Positions 11,528 to 21,970 of a DNA stretch of 64,000 nucleotides are shown piece after piece (position 1 is the first letter of the stretch; every line of letters begins with the position of its first letter). Below the pieces are notes generated by a model that was not told the origin of the DNA, made no database searches, and was given only the letters and a program-made list of their open reading frames with translations. The position numbers and the translations under genes were made by a program. This stretch comes from Aculops lycopersici (taxonomy: Eukaryota; Arthropoda; Arachnida; Trombidiformes; Eriophyidae): contig WNKI01000002.1 of NCBI GenBank assembly GCA_015350385.1, positions 5,264,636 through 5,328,635 on the forward strand, given 5' to 3'.

Positions 11528-13818
11528 TTTGCCGTTGTTCTTGCTATGGCAGCGGTAATAATTTTGACTCAAACTGCTACAACCCTGCTTGCTAAGTGGC
11601 AATCCCAATCCCAATGGCTGTAGGAATTGCCGCCTGCTTATCTCCCTCTCCTCGCGCGCCTTCCACTTACTTAAGCGGCGAGCTCTCCACTTTGACTCGC
11701 GCTCCTCTTTGCTGTCTCCTTCAAAGTCAATAGGCAACAACAGCAACTGCCACACGAATAACAGTAATAGAAACAACTTGCTACTTGCTCTTGGCGACTT
11801 GTTGTACTTGCAGCTTTCAGCTTGCTCACCTGGCTCAAATCTTGAAAGGGAAAATTAAATTTATCTTTGCAAACATGAATTATTGCTCAATTCCACTCAT
11901 CGGTCAGTATCCTCTAGTCTTTTAGCCACTCAGTCAGTCAGTCGGTCACTTGGAGACTCGTCGATTGTCTTTAGTTAGTGGCAACTCTACCTGTCCGACT
12001 ATATGATTCACTGGCCAATTGTCTTAATGGATCTTCTCCTTCTTCTTTTTGCTCTTGCTCTCGGTCTTCCTCTTTTCTCGGTTTCTTTAGCCTTCACCTG
12101 GCCCTTTGCTGGCTTGCCAAAGTTTCAAGTTTATCGCTACCGCTGCTGCTGCTGCTGCTGCTGCTCCCTATGCGCGAGCGCGACCAAGTAATGGAGTGCG
12201 CCGGCAAACAAGGGAGACTGACTATTGTTGTTGTTGCTCTTAAAGTTTGACTACGACGATGATGACGGCCTCGCGGCAACCACCTGTGCGATTTGCGCGG
12301 AGGTGGAAACTCGAATTATGCTGCTGTTGGCGCTTTAGCTTATCGTTGTTTCTGTTTGGTATTATAATTTTGATTGCAACGATCAAAATTACAACTCATA
12401 GCTTCATAATAATACTCATGATACTAATGCTATTACTAATAAGCCGAACCAATAAACTGGCGATTAGATTTCCAGTAGATTGGTATCCGGCTAACGAAGA
12501 TTGGAATTTTTAAGGGAAGCGCAAAAGTGATCTGGATTATCGGCCCACGAAACAGGTGATTGGATGCGCGAGATGACGCAAAGACCGACAAATCGATCGA
12601 TCGTTCTGTCTATTCTAGCTATCTATCGATGGAATGAGCGAGTTGGTTACTCGTCTCGTTACTAGTTGGGCGAGATAGAGGCTGCTCACGTTCCCACCTG
12701 ACGACGATCAATACCCACTGACTGACTTAATGTTACTCTAGTAGTAAGCTCTAGTTTGCAAAAATCAATCTGTAGTCGCTATCTTCTCTCTTCTCGTTGA
12801 CTTTGCAACGCTTGCTTCTTTCAGGTGGGATGAAATATTATCAAAACTCTGAAATAAGTTTATCCTTTCGTTGCTCGCTTCGCTAAAATGAATCTCCTTC
12901 GTGGTTCAGTGGCAATCCTGTAATAATATTAATCTAATCGCTTAGTTCGCGCATCAAATTCACAATTTCAAACTGGCAATACGAAAGCCGATTGGTTCTT
13001 TCTCTCTGCTCGCCTGTGCCAAAAAACTGAACCAAACTAAATTGAACTGAAACGAAACGAAAGGAAAGGAATTGAACTAAGCAGAAATAAACAAAAATAA
13101 ACTAACGGTAGTTGGCATAGTTACTACTATTGTTAGCCAACAGTCACTGTCCACCTACCCGAAGAAGCCAGCTACAGGTGAAGTGAGCAAGAGAGATAGA
13201 GCAACCTGTTGGAATGCGCGAGTTCGCGAGCCGCTCCCTCGCGCCAAGTGGAGGAGACACGCTAACAACAAACTGCGTGCCTCCCCTTTTGCGCCGTCAA
13301 CTCTGCTAGTGGCCAGTGGGCAACAGAGAGAAAGAGAGGAAGAGAGAAAGACAACAGGTGCAAGCAAAGGAGGACCGCATGCGCGAGGACAACTGGAGGA
13401 GCCGAACAGTCGAAATGAATGATGATTATTCCTAATTGTGTGCAAAACTTTCTTACCTGAGCTAGCGAACGGACGGACGCGCTTAGTCTCCAGGTGAGAG
13501 GGGATTGGCCGAGTGTTTATCTTGTTGTTCCGTGCTCACTCGCTTGCCTGCTCTTTTGCCTCAAGTGGCCGCCTAGCGAGAGAGAAAAGTCAGTGAGTTC
13601 GTCGTCGCCTCTGTCGTCCACTTGAGAACCAGCTGTCAGTTTGGATCTTTGTTGTCGATGTGTCGCGGCCGTTGTTGTTGTTGCTATGCCCTCAGCTCTA
13701 GTTGGCAGTTAAGCCAAATCAATACACAGACACACAAACTCACCAAACTTCCGCCCCCTAAAAAACAAGTGGCTCCTCCTATTATTCTCTCGCTCACTTG
13801 CTTCTCTCTCTCTCTCTC

Positions 13819-14148
13819 NNNNNNNNNNNNNNNNNNNNNNNNNNNNNNNNNNNNNNNNNNNNNNNNNNNNNNNNNNNNNNNNNNNNNNNNNNNNNNNNNN
13901 NNNNNNNNNNNNNNNNNNNNNNNNNNNNNNNNNNNNNNNNNNNNNNNNNNNNNNNNNNNNNNNNNNNNNNNNNNNNNNNNNNNNNNNNNNNNNNNNNNNN
14001 NNNNNNNNNNNNNNNNNNNNNNNNNNNNNNNNNNNNNNNNNNNNNNNNNNNNNNNNNNNNNNNNNNNNNNNNNNNNNNNNNNNNNNNNNNNNNNNNNNNN
14101 NNNNNNNNNNNNNNNNNNNNNNNNNNNNNNNNNNNNNNNNNNNNNNNN
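13819..14148. other. Assembly gap (330 N)
   Basis: Unknown bases flanked on the left by a (TC)n run and on the right by TC-rich sequence. It is most likely an unresolved dinucleotide repeat. Open frames across it are artefacts. Confidence 0.98.
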
Positions 14149-16444
14149 TCTCTCCATCCTCCTATCTCTTTGACTATCTGACGCGCGAAACTCACATCAA
14201 TCGTCGAGTCCTCGTCGTGGTAGTCGTTGAAGTTGTTAGGTGGGCAGTAGCAGCAGTGGCATTAGTGGCACCAACTTCGCTAGTTAAAACAGGAGCAGCG
14301 CTAACTAACGATCGAACTAACTGGCAAGCCTGCCAGATAGCTAGTGACAGGGCAAGCAACAAGTTGCCCGTTAATCGATGCCGTCATCAGCATCGACACA
14401 TTCCCCATACAAGTGGAGGTAGTCGTCTCTGGCGATGGCGCAGGCCACGCGGACGCCTGTTGCAGTCTGAGCAGTTTGTAGCAGATGTTGCTAAACTGGC
14501 CACCAATTTGCACCCATATGCTCACCATCAACTTGCTCGCTAGTTAATGTGCCGGCAAGCGACGAGAGTGGCGCCCGCAATCCAAGTGAAAGATTAAACG
14601 ACTTTGGACTTGAGTGCGAGCTAGAGAGATTCTAGAAGAGTGAGACCATCAAGTGCATGAGCAGCTAGGATCAGTTAACAGCAGGTGGCTAGGCGACTTG
14701 GTTGCCATTAGAGCGCCGAGCTCGCTGCCTTTCCCTCCTTGCTAACTCAATCACTCACACAGGTGTCGGCAACTCGCGAGTTTTAGTGCTAGTGCATGTA
14801 TCTGTTTGTTCTCGACGAGCGTGTTAATGCTCGGCGATTGCCAGACTTTTGGGGGAGTCAGGTGACCGACCAACTGGCTGACTGGCTGGCTGAATGAATG
14901 GATGTATGAATGAAGAGGAGAAACGAAGAGATTAATAAACGAGTGAGAGGCCAACTAATTTGTTCTGATTGAGGCTGATAAACTACGTGCGTCGGGCCGA
15001 CAAGAGGGCACCTAACGTGTTCGCATATTATGAGTTTAACAAATACGATGACAACAATAACAACAACAACAAAAACAAAAACCATACCTTTGATATCAAG
15101 CATTCGAGTCTCGCATGCCTGATCGTTTAAACTTTAGTTGCCGTGCAGGTGAGCAACCAACTGAATAAGGATCAACCACCTGTGGCCCCTCACGCGTGCT
15201 CGTTACGCAATTGGTTCGCTCGTGGCATAAGTGGCCATTTCTATTCGCATCCATTCAGCGAACGAGCGAGCGATAAGCGAGCAACTATCAGATGGATGTC
15301 TCTTTGTCTCGTGCTTACCATCGAATATTCTCAACTACATTCGACTAGCTCGACAGGTCAGCTGCCAAGACATATAACGGTGCGCTGTCGTCACAGTTTC
15401 TTAGCCAGTTACTGCCACTTTTTGTTGCTGTTATTTACCATAACGAAGAGTTGCAAGCTCGCCCACCGGCACCGACTTGGATAGAAACTAGCGAGTAGCG
15501 TGCCGCTGCCAAGCGACTAGCCGCCTCGCAATTCAGTCAACTTGCTCTACCTAGATCGTCCCTCGCTCAGTCGGTCGGTCGGTCGGTTGGTTGGATGGAT
15601 CGGCGATCTAGCCAAACTGGCGAACGAGTGGGCAAAGTGGACAGCGCCGACGGAGGCCGGATAGTGTGGAGGCAACAAGCTGCTGTGTGCCGGCAACCGG
15701 CCGGCCAACTGGCCATTTGTGCCCTCCATAAGACTGGTGCACTGAATGAATGGATGAAACCTAACTAACTGACTGACGGACTGACTGGCTCGCTGGCCAG
15801 CCATCGTAAACTCAAAGCTCTCTTCGCGCGCCCGACTTGGTCGGCCAGCCTTTCGGGCTCATTTAGAAATCTGAGAGTCGCCTAAAAACAGGTGGGCGTT
15901 GGAGCGAATGGAAGACCACGCTACAGAGAGGATGACTGCAGCCACTACGACCAGGGCGACGGCATCAGCGGCAATGGCACACACAGTCCGACTAAAGCTT
16001 GTGCTGAAATGATTGAGAGTGGGACAAACACATTGGCAAGACTCTCGACCTCCTCCCAAGTGTAACCTTTCGAGCTAGCGAGTGACCGTGTAACCACGCA
16101 AAAAGTGAGAAAGAGAGGAAACCCAAATGAGCCGAGCAAAGTCTCACGTTGGTTTGTTGGCTAGCTAGCCAGCTAGCCAGCTATCAAGCGAACGCATAGA
16201 CTGTGGTGATCGCGCGAGACAACGGCAACGACAGCGAAATCGGCACAGGCAACAGGTGAGTGCCGACTACAGGTGAGTTTGCCCGTGGCCAGAGGCTGGC
16301 CAACTACACTGGACTGTAGAGGAGGAAGTGTGATAAAGTTTGCTGCTTTCGGGTGGTCAACTTTGAGCTGAGATCTCCAGGGTATATATGTTTATATGTA
16401 TAATTTGCCATAATTATAATCATTTCGTTGAAAAAGCCCACTCA

Positions 16445-16450
16445 TTTAAT
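16445..16450 (-). terminator. Candidate poly(A) signal (ATTAAA) of the Gemin2 gene
   Basis: TTTAAT on the plus strand reads ATTAAA on the minus strand, about 75 bp past the Gemin2 stop codon in AT-rich sequence. No AATAAA was seen closer. Confidence 0.35.
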
Positions 16451-16524
16451 GCCAAAATTTCCACTGAACTAAGCGAGTTTCGTCCACGTGGGAATAATAA
16501 TAACAAGACTATCCGTTCATTCAT

Positions 16525-17448
16525 TTACTTGAGATCAACTTGGCCGAAGTGATGGCGTACGATGCAAATAATCAATAAGCTCGATGTGTATTCCTCCTCC
16601 TCAACTGCCTTGACTAACTCCTCATTGTTTTCTCTTCGTTTGCCATTCTTATCCCTTCCTACCTCTTCTTCTCCTCCTACTCTTTCTACTTCCGATGATC
16701 GAGAATAGGATTGTGCATTATCCATTTCACTCAGCTCACCTCCTCCAAGTGAACTCGCCTTACGCTTTTCGTACATCTTCTTTCGTATCAGGCATAACCG
16801 AGCTAAACGCCTCAGTGTCGAATAAATATCCGACTCGATTGGCTCCTGAAGGGTGGCCATCAAACTGTAGATCCAATCTGTATGAAGTGTAGAATAGTTT
16901 GGGTTATCTTCGCACTGATCGGCTAGTAACTCCAAAGTTTTGTGAATCTCGTACTGGTTCTTCTTAACAAGTGCGCTAACTTGAGGCGGATAGCCAGAGT
17001 TCATTTGCTTGATTAAACTAATCGCTCGACGCTCAGATCTATCCATATAGTCCTTTATTTGTTTCTCACTCAATTGCTGCTCGTCTATTGGAAGTCTAGG
17101 AGGTACTTTTTCACGTATCGAGTCTATATTGGCTTTCAATTCTTGGAAATTTTTCAATACATCTTCACGATAATTGAGATCTTCGTGACAATCGTTTTGT
17201 TTCTCAGATGACGCAACATCCATAGGATTGATTTCATCAACAACTGTATCCGGTGGATTGGAGTATGATATTGTGGGTATTTGAGATCGTTGCATTTGCA
17301 CCATCCGCAAATAGTCATGTCCATTTTGTGGAGGTCCATCAGATCCACTTAGTTGACTAGGATCGTAAGCTAATGCCAGGCGTGATTCGTCCTCTGACAC
17401 ATCCTCCTCATTTTCTGACTGATTATTTTCTTCTTTTAGGAGATTCAT
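16525..17448 (-). CDS. GEMIN2: Gemin2 (SMN-complex subunit, SIP1 family)
   Basis: Intronless frame of 307 residues from the ATG at 17448. An acidic start (ENEEDVSEDES) precedes LALAYDP and GHDYLRMVQMQRSQIP (43-58), equivalent to the conserved EYLRRVQIEAAQCP-type segment of Gemin2. The C-terminal helical domain follows: GYPPQVSALVKKNQ (152-165), LHTDWIYSLMATLQEPI (188-204), STLRRLARLCLIRKKM (210-225) and a final CIVRHHFGQVDL (295-306). The last matches the human end LICLVSRYFDQRDL. Gemin2 clamps Sm proteins and binds SMN during cytoplasmic assembly of spliceosomal snRNPs. A charged insert (about 226-286, Glu/Lys/Arg-rich) separates the last two helices and is longer than in human (280 aa total). 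An alternative upstream start at 17502 would add 18 His-rich residues. The gene is divergent from the HAUS6-like gene, with 207 bp between the ATGs. Confidence 0.88.
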   Translation of the reverse strand: MNLLKEENNQSENEEDVSEDESRLALAYDPSQLSGSDGPPQNGHDYLRMVQMQRSQIPTISYSNPPDTVVDEINPMDVASSEKQNDCHEDLNYREDVLKNFQELKANIDSIREKVPPRLPIDEQQLSEKQIKDYMDRSERRAISLIKQMNSGYPPQVSALVKKNQYEIHKTLELLADQCEDNPNYSTLHTDWIYSLMATLQEPIESDIYSTLRRLARLCLIRKKMYEKRKASSLGGGELSEMDNAQSYSRSSEVERVGGEEEVGRDKNGKRRENNEELVKAVEEEEYTSSLLIICIVRHHFGQVDLK

Positions 17449-17655
17449 AAATAAGTGATGATGATGTAAGTAGTCATTCAATGTTAATAAGAAAGATAAC
17501 AAAGAAAGGTTACGATATACTTGAATGTAAACAAACCTTTTTCCGCGTGCTACTTGTTACGCACGTTCTGCGCACCAGAAAGTTGCCTGGCGCAAGTGTC
17601 TACAGTGTACATCCCAATTATTGTCATCATCGGGCCTCTAAAATTAGATCATATC
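17449..17655. promoter_or_regulatory. Presumed bidirectional promoter between Gemin2 and the HAUS6-like gene
   Basis: Only 207 bp separate the two divergent start codons, so both promoters and 5' UTRs must fit here unless upstream exons exist. No TATA box stands out. The frame of the HAUS6-like gene stays open back to 17521 but without an ATG. Confidence 0.5.
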
Positions 17656-18720
17656 ATGGCTGAGGTGACGGCCACCTGGGATCAATTGTACCTGGCTCTT
17701 CAATCATTATTTCCAACTCTAGAACTGGGTGAGATCCCTACACACCGTATTAGTTATGAGCAATTCGAGAAAATACTGATCAGAATACTCATGGTCATCG
17801 ACCTCAAAGCATGTAAGAGAAAATATCGCTCGGTACAATCGGCGACCGAGAAGGCAGCAAGAGATAAATTCTTGAACGATGCATGTGAAATCATCAATGC
17901 CAAAGGGGTATTTGCCCAAGTGGTCACGATGAAGCAATTAAAGATGCTTGGAGGTGAGCCATTCAGACGTTTTCTTAGTGGACTGATCAAGTTTACACTG
18001 GAACTCGAGCTAGAGAACTCAAGCAAGTCCCTCACAGTAGTAATGCCGGATGATGAGCAAATTTTGAGAAGTTTGATCAAGGAAACTCAGCAAAATTTGA
18101 GCAATACTTTAACTGATCTTGAGACCCTTGAGTCAACAATCAGTAAGCTAGATTCAGACTCCCGCTATGAGCGATTGGCCATCGAGGAGAAGTGGAAAAA
18201 GATGTGTCCAAATGGGCCAAAAAACTTTGATGCAATCAAGATGAGAGAAATCTTCAAGACACAATTGGAGCAACTTGATAGAGTGAACTCCCAAGCTAGA
18301 ATGGCCACAAGTCGTGTTCTGTCGATACCCCCACCACCTAGTAGCGGTCCCAAGAGGTCAGAGGAGAAACAAAAGCGATGCTCACAGAGCCTAAGAGAGT
18401 TGTGCAAACGATTGGACACCAACTCAACTGACATAGACGGAACTTCACAAGCTCAGACATCCAAACAAGTGTCCAGAAAATTGGAAGAATTAGAAAGCGG
18501 AATGGTAGAATTGTTATCAGATTTGAAGAAGGCCCGAGATAGAGCAGACGAGCAATACTTGAGGCAACCTAGAATCGCCAGATTGTGCGAGAGATTCGAC
18601 CTGCTCGAGTCTCAATTCAGTAGTATACCTCCACTATTCCATCATGGCCTCGATAAAATTTCTGAGCCTACAGAGGACGAAATTAACGAGATAATACGAA
18701 AGTATCAACAAGTATGTTGA
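17656..18720 (+). CDS. HAUS6: Augmin complex subunit 6-like protein (HAUS6/Dgt6, N-terminal domain)
   Basis: Intronless frame of 354 residues from the ATG at 17656 (MAEVTATWDQLY). The N-terminal ~115 residues fit the HAUS6 N-terminal domain: a hydrophobic helix SYEQFEKILIRILMVID (33-49), then KACKRKYRSVQ, a charged stretch, and VVTMKQLKMLGGEPFRRFL (89-107) ending in IKF. This follows the family pattern of valine-rich turn, GG, FxxFL and (V/I)(K/R)F. The remainder is mostly helical and charged, probably coiled coil (about 125-205 and 270-345), with a proline-rich break near 225-232. Augmin recruits gamma-tubulin to existing spindle microtubules for branching nucleation. Human HAUS6 is far longer (about 955 aa), so the C-terminal tail is absent here. 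Its stop lies only 32 bp from that of the convergent ATAD5-like gene. Assignment rests on motif pattern and needs a profile search. Confidence 0.62.
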   Translation: MAEVTATWDQLYLALQSLFPTLELGEIPTHRISYEQFEKILIRILMVIDLKACKRKYRSVQSATEKAARDKFLNDACEIINAKGVFAQVVTMKQLKMLGGEPFRRFLSGLIKFTLELELENSSKSLTVVMPDDEQILRSLIKETQQNLSNTLTDLETLESTISKLDSDSRYERLAIEEKWKKMCPNGPKNFDAIKMREIFKTQLEQLDRVNSQARMATSRVLSIPPPPSSGPKRSEEKQKRCSQSLRELCKRLDTNSTDIDGTSQAQTSKQVSRKLEELESGMVELLSDLKKARDRADEQYLRQPRIARLCERFDLLESQFSSIPPLFHHGLDKISEPTEDEINEIIRKYQQVC

Positions 18721-18751
18721 AGGCAATCAGTTAGGTGTCAACAAGTTATTG

Positions 18752-18757
18752 TTTATT
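18752..18757 (-). terminator. AATAAA overlapping the ATAD5-like stop codon
   Basis: The minus strand reads GAA TAA AC at the end of the ATAD5-like frame, so the TAA stop lies inside an AATAAA hexamer. If functional, it would give an extremely short 3' UTR that reaches the end of the convergent HAUS6-like gene. Confidence 0.4.
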
Positions 18758-20366
18758 CTTCAATCGTTATCGTCTTGTTCGTATCGTCAGGTGTATCTAG
18801 TAAAGTTTCTGAGATCAGTTGCAATTCATTAACCTCTAGGTAGACTTGTATAGAGTCCAGGTAACTGGGCATTCTCCTGCTCCGTCGTGATGTCCAAGGT
18901 GTTGAAGGTAAAAGAAAGTTTCCGTCTCCACTGGTATTCATTTGTTGTGATTGGTTCGTTGTTTTCCTGTGATACTCTAATTTGATTGTCTTGCCAAAAT
19001 ATGGCACTATGTCTGTGTAAAAATCTCTTTCCGGCGGCTCAATTCTTGAACGAATCCTACTATTTATAATTTGACCCATATCAACGACTAAATTTCTCAT
19101 ATTAGAGTTCAATTTTCTATTTGATATGATTTCTTGGTTGCTCATGATGCTATCGGAGAATAGTTTCCTGGTAATTTCCACAATTGATTCTTTAATTTGT
19201 TCCCCTAAATGGTGGTTCGCATTATACCTCTCGTCTCTAGGCGATGGTACACCATTTAACCATCTTTGTAACAATGTTGACTTATCATTTAGATACAATT
19301 CTGTATCCATTATATCAACTAACGAGGAATTCATATAACAATTCATAATGGACGAGTTTTTTCCCGAATCTAGCTCGGTTGTATCTTCAACCTGTAACCT
19401 AGGAAGAATATGATCACAATTGAAATCTTTCAGACTTTCGCCTGCCCTATCTCCGTAAAAGTGAATAGTGTTTAGACATTGTCTTATGTCACAGTCGTAA
19501 TGATTTGCTATAGCTTGACATGTAGCCTTCCTGCCAGCTTTGTAAAACTTTTCTTTTCTACAAACATCTTTCAGTAGTAAAGCACAGTCGTCGATCATTG
19601 GCTTCTCTAGATGGATATGCTCGCAAGTGAACAGTATACTCTTGACGAGATCAATTGATTTGGTTGCTGTCAATACAACAGGGCGTTTGCTTTCCTTGAC
19701 AAACTCAAAGAGAGATTTGAGAAAGGGACCATCCTCCTCGAAGTAGACGTCGATGTCGTCAAAGAGGACAATTGATGTATCACCGCTAAGTGACAGTGAG
19801 TGGTTTTTGACCAAACAGCTATTATTATCACCTGATTGATTGATCTCTATACATTCAGCTAACTTCCGTCGTTTTCTACCCGTTTTGTTGGGCAATTTAT
19901 CCTGTTGCTTCTGATGGAGCGATGCGGCCCCTTGGAATAGTTTTGTAAAAGCATTGATTTTTCCCTTTTGATTAGTCAATTTGAGCATGTTAAACAATTT
20001 TGCATCTCGCTTCTCAGATGGATGTGATTCTACAACATGGAGCTTGAGTTCACTAGCGATAGTATAGACTAAACTTGTCTTTCCGACACCTGGTGGGCCT
20101 GTTAGAAGTGCACAATTTTTAATTATTTCCACATTTGAACTGTTGAACTCCGAACACTCACTACTGTCATCATAATCCGAATGACTTCTACGCTCTATAC
20201 GTCCATTGGATAAACCAATAAACTCCTGAATCCATTGTTTCAATCTTCGAGCTTGATCATGGTGGCATCGTAACTTCTCTGTACTAATGGGATGATACTT
20301 GTGCGGCAATAGGTCGGGCCTCTTGTCTGTCACCTCAAAGCCAGCTTGTTGTGAGGTGCCATTCAT
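18753..20366 (-). CDS. ATAD5: Short ATAD5/Elg1-like AAA+ clamp-unloader subunit
   Basis: Intronless frame of 537 residues from the ATG at 20366. An N-terminal lead with PHKYHPIS and a KQWIQEF helix mirrors the KYQP-type entry of clamp-loader-like ATPases. Then come Walker A GPPGVGKTSLVY (90-101), Walker B-like SIVLFDDIDVYFEED (198-212; human ATAD5 has LILFEEVDVIFDED), a sensor-1 region RPVVLTATKS (228-237) and a sensor-2-like CDIRQCLNTIHF (292-303). The K/R-rich insert 150-175 between Walker A and B is also typical of ATAD5. With RFC2-5, ATAD5/Elg1 unloads PCNA from chromatin after replication. Human ATAD5 is 1844 aa and yeast Elg1 791. The long N-terminal regulatory part is missing here, and under 500 bp separate this start from the divergent METAP2 start. 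A nucleolar or RFC1-like AAA+ relative is less likely given the Walker B/insert pattern. Confidence 0.8.
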   Translation of the reverse strand: MNGTSQQAGFEVTDKRPDLLPHKYHPISTEKLRCHHDQARRLKQWIQEFIGLSNGRIERRSHSDYDDSSECSEFNSSNVEIIKNCALLTGPPGVGKTSLVYTIASELKLHVVESHPSEKRDAKLFNMLKLTNQKGKINAFTKLFQGAASLHQKQQDKLPNKTGRKRRKLAECIEINQSGDNNSCLVKNHSLSLSGDTSIVLFDDIDVYFEEDGPFLKSLFEFVKESKRPVVLTATKSIDLVKSILFTCEHIHLEKPMIDDCALLLKDVCRKEKFYKAGRKATCQAIANHYDCDIRQCLNTIHFYGDRAGESLKDFNCDHILPRLQVEDTTELDSGKNSSIMNCYMNSSLVDIMDTELYLNDKSTLLQRWLNGVPSPRDERYNANHHLGEQIKESIVEITRKLFSDSIMSNQEIISNRKLNSNMRNLVVDMGQIINSRIRSRIEPPERDFYTDIVPYFGKTIKLEYHRKTTNQSQQMNTSGDGNFLLPSTPWTSRRSRRMPSYLDSIQVYLEVNELQLISETLLDTPDDTNKTITIEE

Positions 20367-20857
20367 GCTTATAGATTCAATTATAAAAATAGAGATAATA
20401 TGTGTATATTTTCTAATTAAAAGTCAATAAGATCATTGATCCCACCTTTGAGGCTAGGCTTTAGTTGCAGTTGCAAAATCGATAGATAACATGTTTTGTT
20501 GCGAACACTCCTAACAAGAGTCAGGAGGAGAGAGCGCGCAATCCATTGTTGGCTTTCTGTGTGCAACAAAAGTTGTACAGTTTGAAGCAATTGAAAAATT
20601 TGCAAATCGACTCAATGCTTCTGCTTTCTGTCCATCCCTGCGCGAACCCAAACAAAGCGCATTTCTAGCTCTCACGTGTTTAAATGGAAAATAGTGAAAG
20701 CAATCAGACTACACCCGTACCTGTACAACATATATTTTCCAAATTTATATTAGTAAAATAAATCTGCTATCTTTGTATTCTGAGCACCATAGTTGGCAAA
20801 GCCTATCTTATATATTGACTGTCACTATTGGTCCCGGCGCCTAATCGAGAAAAAGCT
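20367..20857. promoter_or_regulatory. Divergent intergenic region between ATAD5-like and METAP2
   Basis: 490 bp lie between the two divergent start codons. A short plus-strand frame beginning ATG GAA AAT AGT near 20684 could be an untested N-terminal exon of METAP2, but no convincing donor/acceptor pair was found. No TATA box is obvious. Confidence 0.4.
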
Positions 20858-21970
20858 ATGAAGGCCCAAACAAATCCTCCCTCTATACCCATCGTGGAGT
20901 TATACTCCGATGGAAAATATCCTATTGGTGAGATTCAAGACTATCCAGTTGTGCATGATGATAGAAAGGCAGGGGACCGTTTTTCTCTTGAAGAGAAAAA
21001 GTCTCTCGAGAAAGCAAATGAGGAGATCTACAAGGAGGCACGTATCGCGGCCGAGGCGCACAGACAAACCAGGAAGTACATGCAGAGTTACATCAAACCT
21101 GGAATGACCATGATTCATATTTGTGAAACTCTGGAGGGCATCTCTAGAAAGTTGATCAAAGAGAATGGACTCGAGGCTGGTTTGGCCTTCCCAACAGGTT
21201 GCAGTTTGAATCATTGCGCCGCGCACTATACCCCAAACGGTGACGATAAAACGGTCATCACAGAGAATGATGTTTGTAAGATTGACTTTGGAACCCATGT
21301 GAATGGTCGTATTATTGATTGTGCATTCACTCTAACATTCAACGACAAGTACGATAAATTATTGGAGGCAGTTAAGGACGCCACTAATACAGGAATCAAG
21401 GCTGCTGGTATTGATGTCAGGTTGTGTGATGTTGGCGAGCAGATTCAGGAGGTTATGGAGTCATATGAGGTTGTGCTCGATGGAAAAACATATCCAGTAA
21501 AACCAATAAGAAATTTGAACGGCCACTCGATTGCCCAATACCGAGTGCATGGCGGTAAAACCGTGCCGATTGTGAAAGGAGGCGAGACCACAAGAATGGA
21601 AGAAGGAGAATTCTATGCCATTGAAACTTTTGGATCAACAGGAAAGGGAATGGTGCACAATGATATGGAGACATCGCATTACATGAAGAGATTTGATGCT
21701 GGTTTTGTGCCACTACGAGTCGCTAGATCCAAGCAACTATTGCATGTTATTGATAAGGCCTTTGGAACGCTGGCTTTTTGTCGCCGATGGCTGGACCGGC
21801 TCGGCCAAACTAGATATTTGCTGGCTTTAAAGGATCTCTGCGACCGTGGCCTCCTCGACCCCTACCCACCTCTATGTGATTCAAAGGGCTGCTATACTGC
21901 TCAATATGAGCACACTATTTTGTTAAGACCAACTTGCAAGGAAGTTATCAGTCGTGGTGACGATTATTGA
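20858..21970 (+). CDS. METAP2: Methionine aminopeptidase 2
   Basis: Intronless frame of 370 residues from the ATG at 20858 (MKAQTNPPSIPIVELY). It is very close to human METAP2 from about residue 109 to the end, including the terminal RGDDY. The metal and catalytic residues are all present: His in NHCAAHYTPN, Asp in CKIDFGTH, Asp in RIIDCAF, His in LNGHSIAQY, Glu in AIETFG and Glu in QYEHTI. They correspond to human H231, D251, D262, H331, E364 and E459 with one constant offset, so the core has no insertions or deletions. The enzyme removes initiator Met co-translationally and is the fumagillin target in animals. The N-terminal poly-Lys/acidic region (about 108 residues in human) is missing. 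The frame is open for ten codons upstream but without an ATG, so either the region is lost or it sits on an upstream exon. Confidence 0.96.
   Translation: MKAQTNPPSIPIVELYSDGKYPIGEIQDYPVVHDDRKAGDRFSLEEKKSLEKANEEIYKEARIAAEAHRQTRKYMQSYIKPGMTMIHICETLEGISRKLIKENGLEAGLAFPTGCSLNHCAAHYTPNGDDKTVITENDVCKIDFGTHVNGRIIDCAFTLTFNDKYDKLLEAVKDATNTGIKAAGIDVRLCDVGEQIQEVMESYEVVLDGKTYPVKPIRNLNGHSIAQYRVHGGKTVPIVKGGETTRMEEGEFYAIETFGSTGKGMVHNDMETSHYMKRFDAGFVPLRVARSKQLLHVIDKAFGTLAFCRRWLDRLGQTRYLLALKDLCDRGLLDPYPPLCDSKGCYTAQYEHTILLRPTCKEVISRGDDY

Larger units (their letters stand above)
11528..16524. other. Non-coding region upstream of CLIP and downstream of Gemin2
   Basis: No protein-like frame was recognised on either strand. 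Minus-strand donor-like sites (CAG|GTGAGC at 11830/11829 and CAG|GTAAGA near 13456) could belong to untranslated first exons of the CLIP gene. The region holds the 330-bp assembly gap, AT-rich pentamer runs near 13030-13110, GTCG/GTTG runs at 15570-15600 and two closely spaced CAGGTGAG words at 16253 and 16270. Confidence 0.5.

Noticed and set aside
13684..14195. Long open frames across 13.8-14.1 kb and 57.5-57.6 kb
   Set aside because: They consist mostly of N runs from assembly gaps.
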